Below, one piece after another: positions 1 to 7,532 of a stretch of DNA of 64,000 nt. The stretch covers positions 1 to 64,000 of the forward strand of contig CAZTFS010000001.1 of NCBI GenBank assembly GCA_964613045.1, in the 5' to 3' direction. Both the position numbers and the translations under genes were made by a program. The notes below the pieces were generated by a model that did no database searches, had not been told where the DNA came from, and worked only from the letters and a program-made list of their open reading frames with translations. The stretch is from UBA1081 sp964613045 (GTDB lineage: Bacteria > Bacillota > Clostridia > Oscillospirales > Acutalibacteraceae). Within the stretch, counting starts at the first letter, position 1, and every line of letters begins with the position of its first letter.

Positions 1-1
1 C

Positions 2-910
2 GAGATCGGCGGCAATGCAGTTTTCATCCACGGTGATGCTGTCGTTCCCGCAACAACACGCAATATCAACGTGACAGACTGTCATATCGGCTACTACGGA
101 AGAATATTCAACAACGCAATAGGTATTCTTCTTACCCATGCTGAAGATTGTGAGCTTTCAAACAATGAGATTCACGACGGCTGGTATACAGGTATTTCCG
201 TAGGTTGGATATGGGGCTACAGCGAAAATCCCACAAACGGAATCAAAATACAGAACAATCTTATTTACAACATCGGCAACGGCTGGCTTTCGGATATGGG
301 CGGTATCTACACTCTCGGTATTCAGCCCGACACCGTCATCAGCGGAAATGTTATTCACAATGTGGGTTGCTATGAGGGAGCAACAGGCTACGGCGGTTGG
401 GGTATTTACCTTGACGAAGGCTCAAGCTACATCACTGTTGAAAAAAATCTTGTCTATGACTGCTCCTCAAACTGCTTCCATCAGCACTACGGTGAAAACA
501 ATCTTATCCGCAACAATATCTTTGCTTTCGGCGGTGACGGTCAGCTCCTTATCACAAAACACGAAGACCACAACTCACTGTATCTGTACAACAACATTCT
601 TGTAGGCGAAAAAACAGTAATGTACAAGAATGCAACGAAAACAGGTTGGTTTGCGGATGATTCGAATCTCTATTGGGACTATGACACAGTAGGCAATCTT
701 GTTTATTCGGGCGACTCAATGAAGATCGGCAACAGATATTCGCTTGTAATAATGACATTGCGAGGCTATTACAATAACGCCGTATACGCAGATCCGCTGT
801 TTAAAGACATAGAAAACAGAGATTTCACTCTTGCAGAAAACAGTCCTGCACTTGACGCAGGCTTTGAAGCCTGGGATTATAACGCAGGAACACTTACAAA
901 GTTTAATTGA
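2..910 (+). CDS. Right-handed beta-helix protein, C-terminal part (5' end outside window)
   Basis: The reading frame is open to the left edge, so this is the C-terminal 302 residues of a larger protein. A GTG at 71 is in frame but only internal. The sequence has repeated Asn/Gly/Ile-rich coils (NNLIYNIGN, ENNLIRNNIFAFG, LYNNILVG) typical of right-handed parallel beta-helix folds of the pectate-lyase/CBM-like superfamily, and it ends with the 'ADPLFKD..RDFTL..NSPALDAG' closing motif common in secreted polysaccharide-acting beta-helix proteins. A carbohydrate-active role is inferred from the fold; family and substrate cannot be assigned without the N-terminus. The next gene starts 18 bases downstream. 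Confidence 0.75.
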   Translation, partial: EIGGNAVFIHGDAVVPATTRNINVTDCHIGYYGRIFNNAIGILLTHAEDCELSNNEIHDGWYTGISVGWIWGYSENPTNGIKIQNNLIYNIGNGWLSDMGGIYTLGIQPDTVISGNVIHNVGCYEGATGYGGWGIYLDEGSSYITVEKNLVYDCSSNCFHQHYGENNLIRNNIFAFGGDGQLLITKHEDHNSLYLYNNILVGEKTVMYKNATKTGWFADDSNLYWDYDTVGNLVYSGDSMKIGNRYSLVIMTLRGYYNNAVYADPLFKDIENRDFTLAENSPALDAGFEAWDYNAGTLTKFN

Positions 911-928
911 CATTTAAGCGGTGATATT

Positions 929-1594
929 ATGCTCAGAATAATGATAGTTGACGACAATGCAAATACAAGAAAGCTGACAGAAGCCGTGTTAAGACAGCAT
1001 GGCTACGATACAGTGTGTGCATGTGACGGTGAAGAGGGTCTGGAAGTCATGGATAAAGTCCATGTTGACCTTATAATTCTCGATATCATGATGCCTAAAA
1101 TGGACGGCTTCGAATTCACCAGAACATTGCGTGAATGCGGTTGGGATACGCCAATACTCATGGTTACGGCAAAGGAATCGCACATTGACAAAAAAGAGGG
1201 CTTTCTTGCAGGCACTGATGATTACATGGTAAAACCTGTTGACGATGAAGAAATGCTTCTTCGTATAGCCGCACTGTTAAGACGGTCAAAGATCGCAAGT
1301 GAGCACAAGATCACCATAGGTAATACTGTTCTCGATCACGATGCATTTACCGTTACTACTCCTGACGGCACTGTCGAGCTGCCGCAGAAGGAATTCATGC
1401 TGCTTTTCCAGTTGATTTCATATAAAGATAAGATATTCACAAGACGTCAGCTTATGGACGAGCTGTGGGATATGGATTCGGACACGGACGAAAGAACCGT
1501 TGACGTGCATATCAACCGTCTTCGTGAAAAATTCAAAAACAACCCCGATTTCAGCATTGTAACTATCCGAGGCTTAGGCTACAAAGCCGTTTAA
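929..1594 (+). CDS. OmpR/PhoB-family response regulator
   Basis: A 221-residue response regulator. The receiver domain (about 1-120) has the acidic pair D8/D9, phospho-acceptor D52 in LILDIMMP, T80 and K102 of the VKP motif. A winged-helix DNA-binding domain follows (about 128-221), with the 'RTVDVHINRLREKF' recognition helix and terminal 'TIRGLGYKAV'. It would be phosphorylated by the histidine kinase that begins 12 bases downstream and act as a transcription factor; targets are unknown. A close paralogue lies at 57265-57939. The upstream beta-helix gene is only 18 bases away, so cotranscription is possible. Confidence 0.95.
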   Translation: MLRIMIVDDNANTRKLTEAVLRQHGYDTVCACDGEEGLEVMDKVHVDLIILDIMMPKMDGFEFTRTLRECGWDTPILMVTAKESHIDKKEGFLAGTDDYMVKPVDDEEMLLRIAALLRRSKIASEHKITIGNTVLDHDAFTVTTPDGTVELPQKEFMLLFQLISYKDKIFTRRQLMDELWDMDSDTDERTVDVHINRLREKFKNNPDFSIVTIRGLGYKAV

Positions 1595-1606
1595 GGAGGT
1601 CTTTAC

Positions 1607-2647
1607 ATGTTTAAGAAGGATTGGGCGTTATACATTACCGTAACAGTTATAATCTTCTTTATTCTGCTGATATCAAGCGGATTTGCAATGCTTGCAATTC
1701 TGCTTTTGCAGATGCTCTTCCCCGAGCTGTTTATAAGGCTTGCTCCTCTTACGATCACAGCTATCGCCTTTGTCACAAGTACAATAATAGGCACTGCGAT
1801 CTCAATTTTTGTCAGCAAACAGTTTTTCAAGCCTCTCGATGACCTTATAAAATCACAGAAAAAGGTTGCAAAAGGTGATTTCAGTGTTAAAGTCATACCG
1901 CCCAAGGGTGATTCCATCATTTCGGATCTTGTAACAGGCTTCAACGCTATGACAGACGAACTGGACGGCACGGAAATATTCAGAAGCGATTTCATAAACA
2001 ATTTTTCACATGAATTCAAAACCCCCATCGTTTCTATCAAAGGCTTTGCAAAACAGCTTCAGAATGACGATATCAGTGAGGACCAAAAGCGTGAATACAT
2101 CGACATAATCGTCAGTGAATCCGACAGACTTGCATCAATGTCCTCAAATATCCTTCTGCTTACAAAATTTGAAAACCAGCAGATAGTTTCCGATAAAACA
2201 GAGTTTTACCTTGACGAGCAGATAAGAAAATGTATACTCCTTACGGAAAAACAATGGACAAAAAAAAATCTCAACCTTGAATTAGAACTGGATGAGATCA
2301 AATACTATTCAAATGAAGAAATGCTGTCACATGTCTGGCTCAACATTTTGGGAAACGCAATAAAATTCACACCCGAAAACGGAAATATAACCGTAAAATG
2401 CTACAGCGATGCAGATAATGTAACAGTAAAAATATCCGATGACGGAATCGGCATGGATGACAAAACTCAGCAACGGATATTTGATAAATTTTACCAGGGC
2501 GATTCCTCACATAAAAGTGCAGGAAACGGCTTAGGCCTTGCCCTTGCAAAACGGGTAACAGACCTTTGCTCAGGAAAAATAAGCATAAAAAGCCAGATCG
2601 GCAAGGGCACAACCTTTACAGTCAAGCTGCCGAAAGAGACACTATAA
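1607..2647 (+). CDS. Sensor histidine kinase (HAMP, HisKA, HATPase_c)
   Basis: A 346-residue membrane histidine kinase partnered with the preceding regulator. Two membrane segments (about 9-36 and 46-70) leave only a very short outside loop, so it probably senses within or near the membrane. A HAMP-like linker (about 71-123) precedes the H-box, with phospho-acceptor H135 in NNFSHEFKTP. The ATPase domain has an N-box (HVWLNILGNAIKF), the 'DDGIGMD' G1 box and 'GNGLGLAL' G2 box. The start follows a strong TTAAGGAGGT site. It shares an 18-residue identical H-box block with the kinase at 56228-57268. Transcription ends at a hairpin shared with nrdR. Confidence 0.94.
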   Translation: MFKKDWALYITVTVIIFFILLISSGFAMLAILLLQMLFPELFIRLAPLTITAIAFVTSTIIGTAISIFVSKQFFKPLDDLIKSQKKVAKGDFSVKVIPPKGDSIISDLVTGFNAMTDELDGTEIFRSDFINNFSHEFKTPIVSIKGFAKQLQNDDISEDQKREYIDIIVSESDRLASMSSNILLLTKFENQQIVSDKTEFYLDEQIRKCILLTEKQWTKKNLNLELELDEIKYYSNEEMLSHVWLNILGNAIKFTPENGNITVKCYSDADNVTVKISDDGIGMDDKTQQRIFDKFYQGDSSHKSAGNGLGLALAKRVTDLCSGKISIKSQIGKGTTFTVKLPKETL

Positions 2648-2674
2648 AATTTATCGGGCAGAGCCCGATAAATT
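2648..2674. terminator. Bidirectional terminator hairpin between kinase and nrdR
   Basis: Perfect 11-bp inverted repeat (AATTTATCGGG / CCCGATAAATT) with loop CAGAG between two convergent genes. The arms end in A/T tracts. The right arm overlaps the nrdR stop codon, and its continuation CGATAAATTATTG matches the end of the dispersed palindromic element described at 19241. Confidence 0.75.
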
Positions 2675-3131
2675 ATTGTTTGCTTCCCAGAAGTCTTGCC
2701 AGTTCGTCCATAAAAGAGTTAATATCTCTGAACTGTCTGTAGACAGAAGCAAAACGAACGTATGCAACTTCGTCGATATTTTTAAGCTTATCCATTGCAA
2801 GCTCACCTATTTTTATGGATGTGACTTCCCTGTCAATAGAATTCTGAAGTGCAGCCTCGATATCATCAACAGCCTCTTCAATCACTTCCAGGGGAACAGG
2901 TCGCTTTTCGCAGGCTCTGAGCATACCGCTGATGAGCTTTGTACGGTCAAACACCTGTCTGGATTTATCTTTTTTAACAACCACTATGGGTAAAGTTTCG
3001 ATTATCTCATAGGTCGTAAATCTCTTTTCACATTTAAGACAGCCTCTGCGACGGCGTATTTTTTCTCCCTCGTCAGTGGGTCTTGAGTCAATAACCTTAC
3101 TTTCTTCATAACCGCAATACGGACATCTCAT
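2673..3131 (-). CDS. nrdR: Transcriptional repressor NrdR
   Basis: NrdR (152 residues with this start) represses ribonucleotide reductase genes by binding NrdR boxes in response to ATP/dATP. The N-terminal zinc ribbon has CPYC at 3-6 and a second CxxC in 'GCLKCEKRFTTYE'. An ATP-cone domain follows ('VVKKDKSRQVFDRTKLISGM'). I chose the ATG at 3131 because MRCPYCG is the family's normal start and a GGGTG site lies about 6 bases upstream. GTG 3140 and ATG 3137 are in-frame alternatives. No ribonucleotide reductase gene is in the window. Confidence 0.95.
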   Translation of the reverse strand: MRCPYCGYEESKVIDSRPTDEGEKIRRRRGCLKCEKRFTTYEIIETLPIVVVKKDKSRQVFDRTKLISGMLRACEKRPVPLEVIEEAVDDIEAALQNSIDREVTSIKIGELAMDKLKNIDEVAYVRFASVYRQFRDINSFMDELARLLGSKQ

Positions 3132-3234
3132 AAACATCACCCTGTTTTGAATCTTTGCCGTTATTTTAACATATTATGACCGATAATTCAAGCAGAACAG
3201 CCTAAAAATATACATTTTATTGGAGTTTTTAATT

Positions 3235-4554
3235 ATGATAGAAATACCTGCAAAAATACAGATAATTCTTGATACACTCAAACACTGCGGATACAAAGCA
3301 TATATTGTCGGCGGCTGCGTTCGTGATTCGATAATGGGTATGGCACCTCACGACTGGGACGTAACAACTGATGCAGCTCCCGACGAGATCAAAGCTGTTT
3401 TTGCATCATTCCGCACCATCGACACAGGTATAAAACACGGAACGGTTACAGTTCTGTCTGACGGTGAGCCTGTTGAAGTCACAACATTCAGAATTGACGG
3501 TGAGTACACGGATAACCGACACCCCGACTGCGTAAAATTCACTAAAAAAATCGAAGATGATCTGTCAAGACGTGATTTTACTATAAACGCTATCGCCTAT
3601 GATCCTACAGAAGGACTTATAGATCCCTTCGGCGGCGAAAACGATATAAAAAACCGAATTATCCGATGCGTCGGTTCACCCGATAAGCGTTTTTCCGAGG
3701 ATGCACTCAGAATTCTCCGTGCTGTCCGTTTTGCTTCCGTTTTAGGCTTTGATATCGACAAAGAGACCGCAGAATCAATTATTAAAAACGAAAACCTGAT
3801 TTCAAAAGTTGCGGTGGAAAGAATCAGCACCGAACTGTTGAAGCTTCTCACAGGAAAAAATGTATTTTCCGTTTTAACAAAATACAGAAGCGTAATTGCA
3901 GTTTTCATTCCCGAGCTCGCTCTCGAATTTGATTTTAGGCAGTACGGAAAAAAACATGCTTATGATGTATGGATACACACAGCTCTGACTGTTGCAAACA
4001 TTGAAAACGACCCGATTTTAAGACTTACAATGCTCCTGCATGACACAGGCAAGCCTGCAACCCATAAAATTAACGAAAACGGCGATTCAACCTTTAAAAA
4101 TCACGCTGCCGTTGGCGGTGTTATCGCTGAAAATATTCTCAGACGACTTCGCATGAGTAACGAATACATCAGAACCGTCTCGTTTCTTGTTTCTGTTCAT
4201 GATAAAGAAGTTCCCGAGACCCGTACTCAGGTAAAAAAATATCTGAGAGAACTGGGTGAGGAAAATTATATCAGGTTAATGAAGATCAGACGTGCGGATA
4301 AAGCTGCATTATCTAAGGATTTCAGAGATATTTCGGAACAACTCATATACGCCTACACCACATTTGACGATGTTATTAACTCGGACGAGCCGTATCTGCT
4401 TTCACATCTTGCTGTAAAAGGATCAGATATAAAAAACCTGTTCAAACCTGAAGAGATCGGTGACAGACTTAATTTATTGCTCGATTTCGTTACGGAATAC
4501 CCTGAACACAACAACAAAAAAGACCTGCTCGATAAAGCAAGGTCGATGAGATGA
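3235..4554 (+). CDS. cca: CCA tRNA nucleotidyltransferase
   Basis: Adds or repairs the 3' CCA end of tRNAs. The 439-residue protein has the class II nucleotidyltransferase head with 'YIVGGCVRD' and the metal-binding 'DWDVTTDA' motif, then 'RRDFTINAIAYD', the RNA-binding neck, and a C-terminal HD domain ('LLHDTGKPATH') likely to have phosphohydrolase activity. The ATG at 3235 has a GGAG site 9 bases upstream; the TTG at 3220 overlaps that site and is unlikely. The gene stands alone and ends at a clear terminator. Confidence 0.95.
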   Translation: MIEIPAKIQIILDTLKHCGYKAYIVGGCVRDSIMGMAPHDWDVTTDAAPDEIKAVFASFRTIDTGIKHGTVTVLSDGEPVEVTTFRIDGEYTDNRHPDCVKFTKKIEDDLSRRDFTINAIAYDPTEGLIDPFGGENDIKNRIIRCVGSPDKRFSEDALRILRAVRFASVLGFDIDKETAESIIKNENLISKVAVERISTELLKLLTGKNVFSVLTKYRSVIAVFIPELALEFDFRQYGKKHAYDVWIHTALTVANIENDPILRLTMLLHDTGKPATHKINENGDSTFKNHAAVGGVIAENILRRLRMSNEYIRTVSFLVSVHDKEVPETRTQVKKYLRELGEENYIRLMKIRRADKAALSKDFRDISEQLIYAYTTFDDVINSDEPYLLSHLAVKGSDIKNLFKPEEIGDRLNLLLDFVTEYPEHNNKKDLLDKARSMR

Positions 4555-4572
4555 TGATATGATCGGAAAATG

Positions 4573-4602
4573 AAAAACTCCCGTGAAAACGGGAGTATTT
4601 TT
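4573..4602. terminator. Rho-independent terminator after cca
   Basis: Perfect 8-bp stem ACTCCCGT / ACGGGAGT with GAAA loop, flanked by AAAAA on the left and ATTTTT on the right. It can serve both cca (+) and the small lipoprotein gene (-) that ends at 4627. Confidence 0.9.
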
Positions 4603-4626
4603 CATAACAAAATTGTCTGCTGATAA

Positions 4627-4773
4627 TTAAGCAACTGAATCAGACTCAACTTCTGCAACAACAGCTGCATCTGTGCTGTCCTCTTCTGTTGTGTTATCTG
4701 TGCAGCCTGCGAATGAGAATACCATTGCAGCAGAAACTGCAAGAGCAGCGATAGTAATAATAACCTTCTTCAT
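4627..4773 (-). CDS. Small lipoprotein, 48 residues
   Basis: A short gene with full expression signals. It has AAAGGAGAT about 8 bases before ATG, a promoter (TTGACT-17-TAAAGT) at 4863-4891, and the shared terminator at 4573-4602. The product starts MKKVIITIAALAVSAAMVFS and has a lipobox FAGC (Cys24). About 24 mature residues follow, rich in Asp, Glu, Thr and Ser. It would be exported and lipid-anchored to the membrane. No domain is recognisable; the mature part looks disordered. Such tiny lipoproteins can be remnants or real surface components; intact signals favour a real gene. Confidence 0.75.
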   Translation of the reverse strand: MKKVIITIAALAVSAAMVFSFAGCTDNTTEEDSTDAAVVAEVESDSVA

Positions 4774-4862
4774 TTTATGTTATCTCCTTTCATAATGATA
4801 AATTATATCGGGATTGGATCCGCAAATCAGAGCAATGTTATGTTTCTTTCATTGCATTGCAT

Positions 4863-4891
4863 ACTTTACAGCATTTCCTTTATAAAGTCAA
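4863..4891 (-). promoter_or_regulatory. Promoter for the 48-residue lipoprotein
   Basis: Minus-strand -35 TTGACT (4886-4891), 17-base spacer, -10 TAAAGT (4863-4868), giving a leader of about 85 bases before the ATG at 4773. Confidence 0.6.
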
Positions 4892-4955
4892 GGATTATAA
4901 CAGTTTTGTAATGACTTATTACAAACTTGTAACTTTTTCGGTTCAAATATTACAG

Positions 4956-4984
4956 TTGACTTATTATTGATACTATTTTATAAT
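4956..4984 (+). promoter_or_regulatory. SigA-type promoter for the InlB-repeat/dockerin gene
   Basis: -35 TTGACT (4956-4961), 17-base spacer, -10 TATAAT (4979-4984). The start codon is at 5017, preceded by AAGGAG at 5003-5008. Confidence 0.85.
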
Positions 4985-5016
4985 AATGTAGATAGTCTGA
5001 TAAAGGAGATAATCTG

Positions 5017-6795
5017 ATGTTAAAAAAGACAAATTCTTATCTGCTTGCGTTGATATTGCTCTTAACGATATCATTATACGCTTTTGCGGCTACAGAGCAC
5101 AGCATAACTTACGATTACGGTGTTGCAGACATCAGAAACGAATATATCGAAAATTCAAACCCCGATAAATACACAGAAAATACCGTAACACAGTTGACAG
5201 TGCCCTATTGTGACGGTTTTGAGTTCATGGGCTGGTATCTGGAGCAGGATTACAAAACTCCGATAACTGCCATCGGTGAAAACATGACTCAGGATATCAC
5301 TCTCTATGCAAAATGGTATGAGATGTCATACGATATATCCTATGTACTGACGACTCCCGGTGTGCCTGTTTCTTCATCGGAGATCAGCAATCCGAATGTT
5401 CATATACGTCTTGCAAGCGAAGAGATATTTCTGTCCGAGCCGTCATACATTTCGGACATATACTCCTTTGAAGGTTGGTATCTTGACAGCAGCTACACAA
5501 AAAAGATCGACATAATAAATGAATATACCTGCTCAGATCTGACACTTTATGCTCATTGGGTAAATTCTGAATTCAATATACATTATGATATGGGTGAAGT
5601 CGCATCGGGAGTTTATCCGATAAGCAATCCGAACCCCGACAAATACACATTCAACAGTGAGCTTGTGTTGCTCGAAGCATCAACGACCGATCCGTCTTAC
5701 AGCTTTGAGGGCTGGTATACAGATGAATTCTTTTCCGAGAAATTATCTTCCCTTGAAGCAGGAACTCACGGAGATATAACTCTTTATGCAAACTGGACGA
5801 AAAAAGAATACAGCATAAATTATGTCCTTTCGGATGACAGCGGTATAGATCCCGACAGCATCACAAACACGAATGCATCCATACGTACCGCAAATGTTGA
5901 TTTTGTTCTTTCAGCACCGGAAACCTCGGACAAAAGCTACATTTTTGCAGGCTGGTATACAGCTTCTGACCTTAATGACAATTCAAAGGTTACGGCAATA
6001 AAAGCAGGTGTGGCTCAAAATGTGACACTATACGCAAAATGGGAAAATGCTGTTTACAAGATCAATTATGATTTCGGAAATATCGACACTTATCTGTGTA
6101 AGATCACCAATACAAATCCCACACAGTATGACTTCGGAAATGTTATTACTCTTGAAAACGCAGAAGCGGAAGGTTACATCTTCAACGGATGGTGTACTGA
6201 CGAAGCATTAAAAAACCGCATAACCGGGATAACGGCGGAAATGTACGGCGATATCACACTTTATGCCGATTTTACGGAAAAAACATATACGATAAATTAC
6301 GTGGTCGAAGATAAAGAGGTCACGGCGTCTCAGGTAGTCAACACAAGCAGGACTGTCAGAACAACGTCGGAAAAAGTCTATTTTGACGATGCAAAGACAA
6401 TTAATACAGATTATAAATTCGGCGGCTGGTACTACGATGCGGAATTCAAACAGGAAGCCACATTCATAAAAGCCTACACTGCTGAAAACATAACCGTCTA
6501 TGCAAAATGGGTAAAAATAGTTTCCTATCTTCCCGTATGGGGTGATGCCACATTATCTGACGAATTGTCGGCTGCCGATGCAAGACTGATACTCAGATAT
6601 TCAGCCGGTCTTGAGTCCGCTTTTTCAGATATTCAGTTCAGATTAGCGGATATCAATAATGACTCAAAAGTTAATGCTGCCGATGCAAGACTTGTGCTCA
6701 GACTTTCAGCAGGTCTTGAAAAAACAGATGAAATAAAAGAAAAATATTCACTTGGCGAGATCGCACTTGAAGACGGTGAGGTCGTATTCAAATAA
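5017..6795 (+). CDS. Secreted protein with six InlB-type beta-repeats and a dockerin
   Basis: 592 residues. The signal peptide (1-25) ends in AFA. Six tandem Listeria-Bacteroides (InlB B / Flg_new-like) repeats span about 29-498, each ending in F.GWY ... ITLYAKW-like sequence. A type I dockerin (about 506-570) follows: its second loop 'DINNDSKVNAAD' is a canonical calcium loop, while the first ('DATLSDELSAAD') has lost ligands. The protein would be exported and attached to a cohesin-bearing scaffold. Repeats 1, 3, 5 start Y-D-x-G and repeats 2, 4, 6 start Y-V-x, so the array looks like three copies of a two-repeat unit. No catalytic domain is visible; a binding or spacing role is inferred. 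Confidence 0.88.
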   Translation: MLKKTNSYLLALILLLTISLYAFAATEHSITYDYGVADIRNEYIENSNPDKYTENTVTQLTVPYCDGFEFMGWYLEQDYKTPITAIGENMTQDITLYAKWYEMSYDISYVLTTPGVPVSSSEISNPNVHIRLASEEIFLSEPSYISDIYSFEGWYLDSSYTKKIDIINEYTCSDLTLYAHWVNSEFNIHYDMGEVASGVYPISNPNPDKYTFNSELVLLEASTTDPSYSFEGWYTDEFFSEKLSSLEAGTHGDITLYANWTKKEYSINYVLSDDSGIDPDSITNTNASIRTANVDFVLSAPETSDKSYIFAGWYTASDLNDNSKVTAIKAGVAQNVTLYAKWENAVYKINYDFGNIDTYLCKITNTNPTQYDFGNVITLENAEAEGYIFNGWCTDEALKNRITGITAEMYGDITLYADFTEKTYTINYVVEDKEVTASQVVNTSRTVRTTSEKVYFDDAKTINTDYKFGGWYYDAEFKQEATFIKAYTAENITVYAKWVKIVSYLPVWGDATLSDELSAADARLILRYSAGLESAFSDIQFRLADINNDSKVNAADARLVLRLSAGLEKTDEIKEKYSLGEIALEDGEVVFK

Positions 6796-6883
6796 TTCTT
6801 TATCAAAAAATTTCTGTTTTCTATTGCATTTTTAAAGTATAAGATGTAAAATCTTGTTGAATAAAAGAAAGGAAATATTAATC

Positions 6884-7456
6884 ATGGAAAAATTTATTGT
6901 TGAAACTTCTGCAAGACACGTTCACGTTTCTCAGGCTGATCTTGAAGTTCTTTTCGGTGAAGGCTATCAGCTTACAAAAAAGAAGGACCTCTCTCAGCCC
7001 GGTCAGTACGTTACTAATGAAAGAGTTGCTGTTGTAGGCCCTAAGAGCCAATTCCCTTCAGTTTCCATCCTCGGTCCTGTTCGTCCTTCAACTCAGGTAG
7101 AGATCTCCGCTACAGATGCACGTTCGATCGGTGTTGTCGCTCCCATCAGAGAGTCCGGTGACACAGCAGGTTCAGGTGCTTGCAAGATCGTCGGTCCTAA
7201 GGGTGAGATCGAGATCAGCGAAGGCGTTATTGTTGCAAAAAGACATATCCACATGACAACTGCTGATGCTGAAAAGCTCGGTGTTTCCGATAAGGAGATC
7301 GTTAATGTCAAGGTTGACACAGACGGCAGAGCACTGGTTTTCGGCGATGTTGTCGTAAGAGTTAACGACAGCTTTGCCCTTGCAATGCATATCGACACAG
7401 ACGAATCCAACGCCTGCAGTGCTACACCTGCAACAATGGGTGAGATCGTTAAATAA
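6884..7456 (+). CDS. pduL: PduL-type phosphate acyltransferase
   Basis: 190 residues, with the PduL double beta-barrel layout. It converts acyl-CoA plus phosphate to acyl-phosphate plus CoA. The zinc-binding histidine motifs RHVHVS (near the N-terminus) and KRHIHM (about residue 120) mark the two halves. ATG 6884 is preceded by AAAGGAAA; an upstream in-frame codon at 6854 lacks a site. No microcompartment shell gene or encapsulation peptide is seen, so a housekeeping phosphotransacetylase role in acetate formation is more likely than propanediol metabolism. It lies between the dockerin gene and a convergent glycosidase operon. Confidence 0.9.
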   Translation: MEKFIVETSARHVHVSQADLEVLFGEGYQLTKKKDLSQPGQYVTNERVAVVGPKSQFPSVSILGPVRPSTQVEISATDARSIGVVAPIRESGDTAGSGACKIVGPKGEIEISEGVIVAKRHIHMTTADAEKLGVSDKEIVNVKVDTDGRALVFGDVVVRVNDSFALAMHIDTDESNACSATPATMGEIVK

Positions 7457-7495
7457 TCTTAAACGGTCTTTACGATAATTAACCGCATATTAAAC

Positions 7496-7531
7496 AAATG
7501 ACACCTTCATCTGTGAAAGTGTCATTTTTAT
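7496..7531. terminator. Terminator between pduL and the GH36 gene
   Basis: Stem AAATGACAC / GTGTCATTT extended past one mismatch by TTCA / TGAA around a TCTG loop, followed by a T-rich tract on the plus strand. It lies between convergent genes and may serve both. Confidence 0.8.
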
Positions 7532-7532
7532 T

